Assembly (NCBI GenBank): GCA_035934995.1
Contig: DASYXI010000037.1
Location: 1 to 64,000, forward strand
Direction: 5' to 3'
Origin: REEB95 sp035934995
GTDB lineage: Bacteria > Pseudomonadota > Alphaproteobacteria > ATCC43930 > CGMCC-115725
Length of the DNA stretch: 64,000 nucleotides
Both the position numbers and the translations under genes were made by a program. Shown here piece after piece: positions 26,743 through 33,937 of this stretch. The stretch's first letter is position 1, and every line of letters begins with the position of its first letter. The notes under the pieces were generated by a model. That model was not told where the DNA came from. It did no database searches and saw only the letters and a program-made list of their open reading frames with translations.

Positions 26743-27741
26743 ATGAGCCAGCATTTCCTCCTTCGCGCCGAAGCGCGCTCGCTAAGCCTCGTCGAGGTCA
26801 TGCAAATGACCGAAGCGCAGGCCGAGGCTGCTTTCCGCAGGGTCCGCTGGCCCGACACCCAGGGCGAGCCGGTGTGCCCGTCCTGCGGCTCGCCAGCCTG
26901 TTACAACTGCCGCAGGCCCAACGGTGCCCCACGGTGGCGCTGCAAGGCTTGCCGGGCCGATTTCAGCGTTACCAGCGGCACACTGTTCGCCTTCCACAAG
27001 ATGCCGCTGCGGTCTTACCTCGCGGCAATCGCGATCTTCTGCAACGAGGTCAAGGGTAAGAGCATGTTGGCCCTCAGCCGCGATCTCGGCGCCCAATACA
27101 AAACCGCTTTCGTGCTGGCGCACAAAATGCGCGAGGCGATGGCGACCGAAATGAAGGGCCGCACCATCGGTGGTCCAGGCAAGATTGCCGAGACGGACGG
27201 CGCGTATTTTGGCGGCTACATCAAACCAGCCAATTACCGCGAACACCGCCGCGACCGTCGCCTTAGTCGCAATCAGAATGGCAAGCGGCAATGCGTGGTG
27301 GTGGTCCGCGAGCGTAACGGTCACACACTTCCAGCCGTGTTCCGTAACGAGGCGCAAGCCTTGTCGTTCATTCGCCAGCGGGTCGCCAAGGAAACGACGC
27401 TCAACGCGGACGAAGCCGGGTCATGGAACGCGTTGCACGGCAAATATGAAATGCGGCGGATCAACCACGAGGAAGCCTATAGCGATGGCTTCGCTTGCAC
27501 CAATATGGCCGAAAGCTTTTTCAGCCGCATGCGCCGCGCCGAGATCGGCCACCATCACCACATCGCTGGACCGTATCTACTCCGTTACGCACAGGAAGCG
27601 TCATGGCGCGAGGATAACCGCCGTCTAGCAACAGGCGAGCAAGTCAACGCGGTTTCAACACTCGCCATGCGGTCCAAGCCCTCGGTTGATTTCTGCGGCT
27701 ACTGGCAGCGGGCACAGGCGACCAAAGAGGCGGCCGAATGA
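26743..27741 (+). CDS. IS1595-family transposase (ISXO2-like)
   Basis: 332 residues. An N-terminal zinc ribbon (CPSCGSPACYNC, then WRCKACRADFSVTSGT) is followed by the DDE-type core: ETDGAYFGGYIK with the first Asp, LNADEAGSW with the second, and CTNMAESFFSRMRRAEIG with the Asn/Glu position typical of this family, ending GHHHHIAGPYLLRYAQEASWR. It cuts and pastes the element through its terminal repeats. ATG 26743 starts MSQHFLLRAEARSLSL, the usual family N-terminus; the predicted transcription start is only a few bases upstream, so the message may be nearly leaderless. Confidence 0.93.
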   Translation: MSQHFLLRAEARSLSLVEVMQMTEAQAEAAFRRVRWPDTQGEPVCPSCGSPACYNCRRPNGAPRWRCKACRADFSVTSGTLFAFHKMPLRSYLAAIAIFCNEVKGKSMLALSRDLGAQYKTAFVLAHKMREAMATEMKGRTIGGPGKIAETDGAYFGGYIKPANYREHRRDRRLSRNQNGKRQCVVVVRERNGHTLPAVFRNEAQALSFIRQRVAKETTLNADEAGSWNALHGKYEMRRINHEEAYSDGFACTNMAESFFSRMRRAEIGHHHHIAGPYLLRYAQEASWREDNRRLATGEQVNAVSTLAMRSKPSVDFCGYWQRAQATKEAAE

Positions 27742-27753
27742 AACGCGAGCGTC

Positions 27754-28038
27754 CTATCGGCGCATTTGGCCCTGAATGGTTTTGGGATCAAACCCGCCCG
27801 GAAGCCATTCGGGCGCGTGCTCAAATGGCAAGAGACCATGCGAAATGTTTTGGTCGGAAGCCAACGCTATTAACCAAGCTAACGGGGTTGGCGATTTCTG
27901 CACGTTTACAAGCCATACATTTTCGCCAAGCCGGGCAACATTTGTTGCGCCTTTCATCTTCACGTCAACATAAGCGATGAAGTTTCCCCAAATGCGTTGG
28001 TCATCGGGAATCGACGCAACAAAGATGGCACTGTGCAT
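27754..28038 (-). CDS. Transposon passenger: 94-residue protein of unknown function
   Basis: Starts MHSAIFVASIPDDQRIWG, with ARLGENVWLVNVQKSPTPLA in the middle and a C-terminal LPFEHAPEWLPGGFDPKTI. AAGGAG lies 8 bases before this ATG, a strong ribosome site that decides the start over an in-frame ATG at 28098. No signal peptide or TM. Not recognised. Its 3' end faces the transposase end, with 12 bp between them. Confidence 0.6.
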   Translation of the reverse strand: MHSAIFVASIPDDQRIWGNFIAYVDVKMKGATNVARLGENVWLVNVQKSPTPLAWLIALASDQNISHGLLPFEHAPEWLPGGFDPKTIQGQMRR

Positions 28039-28094
28039 TAGGTCGCTCCTTGGTTGTCTAGCAACACCGAGGATAGCGAGGCGCGGGGTAGGCG

Positions 28095-28538
28095 TCATGC
28101 TTGCCCCGCGTCACCTTTCAACACCCAACGCGCTGGCATGCCTTCGCCAACACGTTCGACGGTGACGCCATTGTGGTTGCGAAGCGATGCCTGTATGCCG
28201 CCAAAAAGCGAGCGGACGGCCTTGGTATCCGGCTCAACGCCGCGCGACCGTAACAGGGCTTCCGTGATCTCGCGCGCCGTCATTGGCTGTGTGGCGCGGC
28301 GCAGCACGTCAATCGCATGGCGGAACATATCGCCACGCTTGAACCATGGGTTTTGTCGATTACGTCGCCGCACAGCGATCCGGCGCACGTCAAAGCCTGG
28401 TTCTAAGAGCCTAAGTACGGCCTCAACATGGCGCATGTCCTGCGCCAGCCGTTTAGCCTCTTTTCGGTTCTCTAGAATCTTGCCGCCTAGCTCGGCGTGT
28501 AGCCGCTCCAAGGCGTATAGCGCGGGCGTCTGTTTCAT
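28095..28538 (-). CDS. Transposon passenger: 147-residue coiled-coil protein of unknown function
   Basis: N-terminal helix ALYALERLHAELGGKILENR followed by EAKRLAQDMRHVEAVLRLLE is predicted helical and coiled-coil-like. The C-terminal half (RATQPMTAREITEALLRSRG, then RWVLKGDAGQA at the end) looks like a winged-helix-type domain. The start is uncertain: ATG 28538 is the likeliest, with in-frame ATG at 28575 possible; neither has a convincing ribosome site. It is the first gene inside the right end of the element. Confidence 0.6.
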   Translation of the reverse strand: MKQTPALYALERLHAELGGKILENRKEAKRLAQDMRHVEAVLRLLEPGFDVRRIAVRRRNRQNPWFKRGDMFRHAIDVLRRATQPMTAREITEALLRSRGVEPDTKAVRSLFGGIQASLRNHNGVTVERVGEGMPARWVLKGDAGQA

Positions 28539-28581
28539 GGGCGCTAATTTGGTGCGCCTTACGAAATACGCCCTCATCTCT

Positions 28582-28606
28582 TTGTGGCGAGTGCTACATA
28601 ATACCG
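28582..28606 (-). repeat. Right terminal inverted repeat (25 bp) of the transposon
   Basis: Reverse complement is identical to 25428-25452 at all 25 positions. Confidence 0.95.
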
Positions 28607-28686
28607 ACCGGGCCGACATTCTCGCTGCGGATTAAGCGCAGCCGCGCAAGCCGTTCGGCCGGCGGCAACGTCGACCGGCCGCTCAT
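28594..28686 (-). pseudogene. dprA: dprA, 5' part (truncated by the transposon)
   Basis: Begins MSGRSTLPPAERLARLRLIR and continues SENVGPV, the usual start of DprA (SAM-like domain). After residue 27 it reads into the transposon repeat and stops at a TAG inside it (product of 30 residues). The true dprA part ends at 28607. The ATG overlaps the plsY stop (28683-28686, ATGA), so dprA was translationally coupled to plsY. The remaining coding sequence continues at 25427 and below. Confidence 0.88.
28607..28614 (+). repeat. Target-site duplication, right copy
   Basis: ACCGGGCC, identical to 25420-25427, directly outside the right inverted repeat. Confidence 0.9.
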
Positions 28687-29309
28687 TGCTCGCGTCCGAG
28701 GCGTATCTTGCTTTCGGCGCCGTGCATCAGCCGGCCGATGTTGCCGGCATGGCGCGCGATGACCAGCAGGGCGATGACGCCGACGACGGCAATGGGCAGC
28801 ATCACGCGCGGTCCGAACAGCCAGGCCCACAGCGGTGCCAACACTGCTGCCGTCAAGGCGGCGAGCGACGAGTAGCGGAAGAGCAGCGCCGTCACCAGCC
28901 AGGTCGCGATCGTCGCGAGCGCAGCCGGCGGATTGTAGGCGAGCAGCACGCCGGCCGACGTTGCGACACCTTTGCCGCCTTTGAACCGGAGCCACACTGG
29001 AAACAAGTGGCCGAGCACGGCCGCGAGCGCGGCGATTGCCGCGAACTCGCCGCCAAAGCCGCGCGCCACGGCAACCGCAAGCGCACCTTTGCCGGCGTCG
29101 AGCAACAGTGTCGCCGCCGCGAGGCCTTTGCGGCCGGTGCGCAGGACGTTGGTGGCGCCGATATTGCCGGAACCGATCTGGCGCACATCGCCTAAGCCGG
29201 CAAGGCGCGTCAGGATCAAACCGAACGGGATCGAGCCGACGAGATAGGCAAGCGCCGCGCAGAGCAGCAGCGGCCACGACAGGCTGAGTGCTCCAGGCGA
29301 TGACGGCAT
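28683..29309 (-). CDS. plsY: Acyl-phosphate:glycerol-3-phosphate acyltransferase
   Basis: 208 residues, five predicted TM helices. Transfers the acyl group from acyl-phosphate to glycerol-3-phosphate in the inner membrane, the first step of phospholipid synthesis. The motifs GSIPFGLILTRLAG, GSGNIGATNVLRTG, LDAGKGALAV and FKGGKGVATSAGVLL are all present. It sits between pyrC' and dprA on the same strand (19 bp after pyrC'; 4-nt overlap with dprA), the order found in other alphaproteobacteria. Confidence 0.95.
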   Translation of the reverse strand: MPSSPGALSLSWPLLLCAALAYLVGSIPFGLILTRLAGLGDVRQIGSGNIGATNVLRTGRKGLAAATLLLDAGKGALAVAVARGFGGEFAAIAALAAVLGHLFPVWLRFKGGKGVATSAGVLLAYNPPAALATIATWLVTALLFRYSSLAALTAAVLAPLWAWLFGPRVMLPIAVVGVIALLVIARHAGNIGRLMHGAESKIRLGREQ

Positions 29310-29328
29310 GCCGGCGCTCCGCGCGGGC

Positions 29329-30624
29329 TCAGGCTTCGAGCCCGAAAACCGTGCGGCCGCCGACCACGGTCCGCGTCACCTTGCCCTGCACGGGCCGGTG
29401 GTCGTATGGCGCGTTCTTGCACTTCGAATAGAGCGCCGCGACATCGATGCGCCACGGCCGATCGAGGTCGAAAATCGTCAGGTCGGCGGGCGCGCCGGGC
29501 TTGAGGTTGCCGCCAGGCAGCCGCAGAATTTCTGCCGGCCGCTGCGTCAGCGCGCGCACCACCTGCAGTAGGTTGAGGCTGCCGTTGTGATAAAGCTCGA
29601 GCGACAACGGCAGCAGCGTCTCGAGGCCGACGATGCCGGGCTCGGCCGAAGCGAACGGCAGGCGTTTCGATTCCTGGTCCTGCGGCGCGTGATCGCTGGC
29701 GATGGCGTCGATGGTGCCGTCCTTCAGCCCCTCGATCACCGCGCGGCGATCCTCTTCGCTGCGCAAAGGCGGCGAGACCTTGGCGAAGGTGCGGTAGTCG
29801 CCGACCGCGGTCTCGTTGAGGGCGAAATAATGCGGCGCCGTATCGCAGGTCACGGCGAGCCCGCGCGCCTTGGCCCGGCGGATGGCGTCGATCGCGCCGG
29901 CCGTCGAGAGATGCGCCGCGTGATAGCGCCCGCCGGTGATCTCGGCGAGCCGCAGATCGCGCTCGACCATGATGGTCTCGGCTGCCGGCGTGATGCCCGA
30001 AAGGCCGAGACGCGTCGCGATCTCGCCCGCGTTCATGGCACCGCCGGCGCTTAGGCTTGGCTCCTCGGGATGTTGGACGATCAGCAGATCGAACGTGCTC
30101 GCGTAGGAAAGCGCCCGGCGCATAACCGATGCGTCTGCAATGGCACGCACGCCATCGGTGAAGGCGACGGCGCCGGCTTCGGCCAGAAGCCCGTATTCGG
30201 TCAGCTCGCGGCCTTGGAGGCCTTTGGTCGCGGCGGCATAGGTGCGGATGGTCGCGCGCCCGAGCTCGCGCGACCGGCGGCCGATGAACTCGACCAGCGC
30301 GTGATCGTCGATGACAGGCATCGTGTTTGGCAGCATCGCCATCGTCGTGACGCCACCGGCGATGGCGGCTTCGGCGCCGGTCGCGAGCGTTTCCTGGTGT
30401 TCGTCGCCGGGTTCGCGCAATTGCACGCGCATGTCGATCACGCCCGGCGCCAGGCAGCTTCCAGCGCAGTCGATGGCATGCACGTCGGCGCCCAACCCGT
30501 CGCGCGCCAGATTCGGGCCGAGTGCCGCAATCGTGCCGTTCTCCGCCAGCAAGTCGCCGGCACGGTCGACGCCGCTCGCCGGATCGAGCAGGCGGGCGTT
30601 GGTGAAGAGAGTGCGTTCGGTCAT
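29329..30624 (-). CDS. Dihydroorotase-like protein without the metal HxH motif (PyrC'/PyrX type)
   Basis: 431 residues of the amidohydrolase fold, clearly dihydroorotase-related (PGVIDMRVQLREPG, GGVTTMAMLPNT, YHAAHLSTAGAI, IASDHAPQD). Active enzymes have DxHxH after PG-ID; here it reads D64-M-R66-V-Q68, so both zinc-binding histidines are replaced, while later His and Asp residues remain. Such homologues encoded directly after pyrB (PyrC' or PyrX) are catalytically dead and serve as structural partners of aspartate carbamoyltransferase. It overlaps pyrB by 4 nt, as expected for a complex partner. An active dihydroorotase should then be encoded elsewhere. Confidence 0.85.
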   Translation of the reverse strand: MTERTLFTNARLLDPASGVDRAGDLLAENGTIAALGPNLARDGLGADVHAIDCAGSCLAPGVIDMRVQLREPGDEHQETLATGAEAAIAGGVTTMAMLPNTMPVIDDHALVEFIGRRSRELGRATIRTYAAATKGLQGRELTEYGLLAEAGAVAFTDGVRAIADASVMRRALSYASTFDLLIVQHPEEPSLSAGGAMNAGEIATRLGLSGITPAAETIMVERDLRLAEITGGRYHAAHLSTAGAIDAIRRAKARGLAVTCDTAPHYFALNETAVGDYRTFAKVSPPLRSEEDRRAVIEGLKDGTIDAIASDHAPQDQESKRLPFASAEPGIVGLETLLPLSLELYHNGSLNLLQVVRALTQRPAEILRLPGGNLKPGAPADLTIFDLDRPWRIDVAALYSKCKNAPYDHRPVQGKVTRTVVGGRTVFGLEA

Positions 30625-31580
30625 GGTGCCGCTGGCGCGCGCGCCTCGCGATTCAGGGCTTCGAGGCAGGCCATGCGGACGGCGACGCCCATCTCGACCT
30701 GTTGGCGGATCACGCTACGGTCGATGTCGTCGGCGACCTCGGTATCGATCTCGACGCCGCGGTTCATCGGGCCCGGATGCATGATCAGCGCGTCATCCTT
30801 GGCGACGACGAGCTTGGCGTAGTCGAGGCCGAAGAAGTGGAAATATTCGCGGATCGACGGCACGAAGCTGCCGTGCATGCGCTCGGTCTGAAGACGCAGC
30901 ATCATGACGATGTCGACGCCCGTCAGGCCGCGCTTCATATCGTGAAACACCTCGACGCCGAAGCGGTCCATGGCCGCAGGGATCAGCGTCCGCGGCGCGA
31001 CCACGCGCACATGCGCGCCCATGGCGTTGAGCAGGTAGATGTTGGAGCGGGCGACACGGCTGTGCGAAATGTCGCCGCAAATTGCGACGATCAGACCTTC
31101 GAGCCGGCCTTTGCGGCGGCGGATGGTCAACGCATCGAGCAGCGCCTGGGTCGGATGCTCGTGGCTGCCGTCGCCGGCATTGATCACCGCGCAATCCACC
31201 TTCTCGGCCAGCAACTGCACCGCACCGGATTCCGCGTGGCGAACGACGATCGCATCAGGGCGCATCGCGTTCAGCGTCATCGCGGTGTCGATGAGCGTCT
31301 CGCCTTTCTTGATCGAGCTGGTTTGCGCCTGCATGTTGACCACGTCGGCGCCGAGCCGTTTGGCGGCAAGCTCGAACGAGGTGCGGGTGCGCGTCGAATT
31401 CTCGAAGAAGAGATTGATGACGGTGCGGCCGCGCAACACTGCGAGCGGCGCGGCGCCACGCGGCTGGTTGGCGTAGAGGTCGGCACGGTCGAGGAGATAA
31501 ATGATTTCGCGGCGGGAAAGTCCCTCGATTCCCAGAAGATGGCGATGAGGGAAAGGATCGTTGGCCGCGCCGGAGTCCAT
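30621..31580 (-). CDS. pyrB: Aspartate carbamoyltransferase catalytic chain
   Basis: 319 residues. Joins carbamoyl phosphate and aspartate, the second step of pyrimidine synthesis. The carbamoyl-phosphate loop FFENSTRTRTSFELAAKRLG, the 80s loop TSSIKKGET, the HPTQALLDALTI segment and the HPGPMNRGVEI motif are intact. ATG 31580 is chosen; further upstream only a TTG is available. It heads the operon with pyrC', plsY, dprA, topA and rnr. No regulatory chain (PyrI) is nearby, consistent with a PyrB-PyrC' complex. Confidence 0.95.
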   Translation of the reverse strand: MDSGAANDPFPHRHLLGIEGLSRREIIYLLDRADLYANQPRGAAPLAVLRGRTVINLFFENSTRTRTSFELAAKRLGADVVNMQAQTSSIKKGETLIDTAMTLNAMRPDAIVVRHAESGAVQLLAEKVDCAVINAGDGSHEHPTQALLDALTIRRRKGRLEGLIVAICGDISHSRVARSNIYLLNAMGAHVRVVAPRTLIPAAMDRFGVEVFHDMKRGLTGVDIVMMLRLQTERMHGSFVPSIREYFHFFGLDYAKLVVAKDDALIMHPGPMNRGVEIDTEVADDIDRSVIRQQVEMGVAVRMACLEALNREARAPAAP

Positions 31581-31667
31581 TAAAGCCGGGACTATAGGTG
31601 CTGTGGCGCGGCGCGGCAAGCCGCGCGATAGCCGCGGCGAAACGCCATCATCGGCGGGGTCGGCATT

Positions 31668-32990
31668 TCATCCATGGTCGTAGGCGCGCTCGCCGTGCGC
31701 CGCCAAATCGAGGCCTTCGCGCTCGGCGTCGGCGCTGACCCGTAATCCGGTGCTGGCGGCCAATAACTTAACGATGACGAACGTCGCCACGGCGGACCAA
31801 GCAGCCGCGGCCGCAACGCCCGTGGCCTGCGCGATGAGTTGGCGGCCCACGGTCATGCCCGGCGCGTAGCCGACGCCACCCAATGCCGATGCCGTCAGGA
31901 TCGCGACAAGCAGCGAGCCGACCATGCCGCCGACGCCGTGCACGGCAAAGACATCGAGCGAGTCGTCGATGCGCAGCCGTTGTTTGACAAAGCCGGTGAC
32001 GTAGAAGCAGACGAAACCGGCGACCACGCCGATGACGAGCGCGCCGACAGGACCAACGTAACCCGATGCCGGCGTGATCGTCGCGAGCCCGGCGATCGCA
32101 CCGGTGACCAATCCAATCGAAGTCGGTTTGCCCGCGCGCAGCCATTCGATGATCATCCAGGTCAACGACGCGGTCGCCGCCGCGAATTGCGTTGCGAGAA
32201 TCGCCGACGCCGCCGTGCCATTGGCGGCCAGCGCGCTGCCGCCGTTAAATCCGAACCAGCCAAACCATAACATGCAACCGCCGGCCATCGTCAGGCCGGG
32301 GCTGTGCGGCGGAATCAGGTTGTGCGGAAAGCCGCGCCGCGCGCCGACCATGATGGCGGCGACAAGCGCTGAAATGCCTGCCGTGGTGTGGACGACGATG
32401 CCGCCGGCGAAATCGATCACGCCGCGTTGCGCGAGCCAACCGCCGCCCCAAACCCAATGCGCCACCGGCAGATAAACGATCGTCACCCATAGCGCTGTGA
32501 ATCCGATGACAAAGCTGAAGCGCACGCGCTCGGGGAAGGCGCCGACGATAAGGGCCGGCGTGATCACGGCGAACGTCATCTGGAACAATGCGAAGACGTA
32601 TTCGGGGATATGCGGCGGGTGAACCGCATGCGCGACGCCATTGAAAAAACATTTGCTAAGGCCGCCGAGCAGCGCGCCGCCGTCGCCGAACGCCAGGCTG
32701 TATCCGTAGAGCAGCCAGATCACGGAAACGATGCTGCAAATCGCGAAGCAGTGCATGAGCACCGACAAGAGATTCCGGGCGCGCACCAGACCGCCGTAGA
32801 ACAGACCGAGGCCGGGCAGCGTCATGAACAGAACCAGCGCCGATGCGATCAGAACCCATGCGGTGGCGCCGCTGTCGATGACGGCGCTGTCCGCCGCCCA
32901 GGCTGGTGTGGACGCGGCCAGCGCGATTGCCAGCGCCGCCGGCAACAGCAAAGCCAGGCGGCGAGGGGCCGCTAAGACGCTGTCATGCAT
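31668..32990 (-). CDS. amtB: Ammonium transporter of the Amt family
   Basis: 440 residues: signal peptide (to about residue 33, TPAWAAD) then 11 predicted TM helices. The pore twin-histidine pair is seen in GGIVVHTTAG and FAVHGVGGMVGS, with GLGLFYGGLVRARN and WGWLAQRG-like segments typical of the family; the C-terminus DLAAHGERAYDHG is the conserved PII-contact tail. It imports ammonium when nitrogen is scarce and is gated by the PII protein GlnK. glnK is commonly adjacent but is not seen here. Confidence 0.94.
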   Translation of the reverse strand: MHDSVLAAPRRLALLLPAALAIALAASTPAWAADSAVIDSGATAWVLIASALVLFMTLPGLGLFYGGLVRARNLLSVLMHCFAICSIVSVIWLLYGYSLAFGDGGALLGGLSKCFFNGVAHAVHPPHIPEYVFALFQMTFAVITPALIVGAFPERVRFSFVIGFTALWVTIVYLPVAHWVWGGGWLAQRGVIDFAGGIVVHTTAGISALVAAIMVGARRGFPHNLIPPHSPGLTMAGGCMLWFGWFGFNGGSALAANGTAASAILATQFAAATASLTWMIIEWLRAGKPTSIGLVTGAIAGLATITPASGYVGPVGALVIGVVAGFVCFYVTGFVKQRLRIDDSLDVFAVHGVGGMVGSLLVAILTASALGGVGYAPGMTVGRQLIAQATGVAAAAAWSAVATFVIVKLLAASTGLRVSADAEREGLDLAAHGERAYDHG

Positions 32991-33012
32991 AAGTCCAATC
33001 CCCCGGTTTTTG

Positions 33013-33031
33013 CCGGAGGCGAGCCCTCCGG
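33013..33031 (-). promoter_or_regulatory. Hairpin in the amtB leader
   Basis: CCGGAGG/CCTCCGG, 7-bp stem with a 5-nt loop, about 23 bp upstream of the amtB ATG. As RNA it would lie in the 5' leader and could affect ribosome access. No U tract. Confidence 0.35.
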
Positions 33032-33073
33032 ATTTGTCTGCTTAATTTTCGCCCATCCCCCATGGCGTCACAA

Positions 33074-33096
33074 TGTGCAATCGAGAACGATGCACA
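33074..33096. promoter_or_regulatory. Dyad TGTGCA-N11-TGCACA upstream of amtB
   Basis: Perfect 6-bp arms, with further near-symmetric bases ATCG/CGAT inside. Lies 84-106 bp upstream of the amtB start, a position suited to an activator or repressor site. The arms point opposite to the NtrC dyad (TGCAC-N-GTGCA), so I do not call it NtrC. Confidence 0.35.
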
Positions 33097-33136
33097 TCAA
33101 AGGAGCAATCGGTCGCAGGTGCTATTGTGCGCGCGG

Positions 33137-33601
33137 TCAGTTATGCGCGATCCGGTCGAGTAGCCCTTGCAGGATATAGGCCGCGGCGGCCCGGTCGATG
33201 ATTTCGGCGCGTCGGCGGCGCGACAGATCGCCTTCGATCATGCCGCGCTCGACCGCGGCGGTGGACAGCCGCTCGTCCCAGAACGCCAACGGCAGGTCGA
33301 CGACCGCGAGCAGGTTTTGGGCAAATTGCCGGACGCCCTGGACCCGCGAATTCGGCTTGCCATCGAGACCCAGCGGCAGGCCGACGACGACACCGCCGAC
33401 ACCGTGCTTTTCGACCTCGCGGACGATGCGCTGGGCGTCGTCGCGAAAGCGCGTGCGGCGGATGGTGTCGAGCGGCGAGGCGATAACGCGCCGCGTGTCG
33501 CTCAGGGCCATGCCGATGGTCTTGGTGCCAACGTCCAGTCCGAGCAGCCGTGCGCCCGGCTTGAGCAGCGCCTTGAGGTCGGTCGGGTTGCAGATCGCCA
33601 T
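33137..33601 (-). CDS. ruvX: RuvX/YqgF, RNase H-fold nuclease (pre-16S rRNA or Holliday junction processing)
   Basis: 154 residues. RNase H-like fold with GLDVGTKTIGMALSD (first catalytic Asp), VVGLPLGLDG, FWDERLSTAAVERGM (Glu) and IDRAAAAYILQGLLD (final Asp). The family processes the 5' end of 16S rRNA (YqgF) and has been proposed to resolve Holliday junctions. ATG 33601 begins a normal N-terminus; the frame stays open upstream but runs into gatC on the other strand. It is divergent from gatC with 48 bp between starts. Confidence 0.92.
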   Translation of the reverse strand: MAICNPTDLKALLKPGARLLGLDVGTKTIGMALSDTRRVIASPLDTIRRTRFRDDAQRIVREVEKHGVGGVVVGLPLGLDGKPNSRVQGVRQFAQNLLAVVDLPLAFWDERLSTAAVERGMIEGDLSRRRRAEIIDRAAAAYILQGLLDRIAHN

Positions 33602-33649
33602 GTCGGGTGGTAGTACCGGCTTTCGCGAAGCCGAGGAGACATTTACTCC

Positions 33650-33937
33650 ATGGCACTGGACAAGGCCACCGTCGCGCGGATCGCTGCGCTGGCGCGTATC
33701 AAGGTGCCCGATGCCGAGCTCGACGCGCTGGCGGGCGACCTGTCGAAAATCCTCACCTGGGTCGAGCAGCTCGATGCCGTCGACGTTGCGGGCGTCGAAC
33801 CGATGACCGCCGTGACGCACGCGCGGCCGCCGCTGCGCGACGACAAAGTCACCGATGGCGGCATCCGCGACAAGATCCTGGCCAACGCGCCGGAAACCAC
33901 GAACGGCTTTTTTGTCGTACCCAAGGTGGTCGAGTGA
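33650..33937 (+). CDS. gatC: Asp-tRNA(Asn)/Glu-tRNA(Gln) amidotransferase subunit C
   Basis: 95 residues, full length. Small linker subunit that holds GatA and GatB together. The N-terminal LDKATVARIAALARIKVPDAE, the middle ILTWVEQLDAVDV and the C-terminal PLRDDKVTDGG segments are the family pattern. First gene of gatCAB; the TGA overlaps the GTG start of gatA (GTGA, 33934-33937). Confidence 0.95.
   Translation: MALDKATVARIAALARIKVPDAELDALAGDLSKILTWVEQLDAVDVAGVEPMTAVTHARPPLRDDKVTDGGIRDKILANAPETTNGFFVVPKVVE

Larger units (their letters stand above)
25428..28606 (+). mobile_element. IS1595-family transposon with passenger genes, inserted in dprA
   Basis: 3179 bp, bounded by perfect 25-bp inverted repeats and an 8-bp target duplication. 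It holds one rightward transposase with a zinc ribbon and DDE/N core (26743-27741) and four leftward genes: a membrane protein, a DUF6471-like gene and two of unknown function. Larger passenger-carrying members are known in this family (ISNha5/ISNwi1-type groups, from memory). The intact repeats and duplication suggest a recent insertion. The passengers are transcribed in the same direction as the host operon pyrB-pyrC'-plsY-dprA-topA-rnr. Confidence 0.92.

Noticed and set aside
27738..27980. 80-codon frame overlapping the transposase stop by 4 nt (ATGA)
   Set aside because: The opposite-strand 94-residue gene has a strong ribosome site and protein-like composition; the plus-strand frame is basic and featureless.
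33032..33060. Sigma-54 promoter for amtB (GG-N10-GC on the minus strand)
   Set aside because: Only the invariant GG and GC agree; the surrounding consensus bases do not, and such matches are common by chance.
33074..33096. NtrC binding site upstream of amtB
   Set aside because: The arms are inverted relative to the NtrC dyad, so the dyad is reported without naming a regulator.
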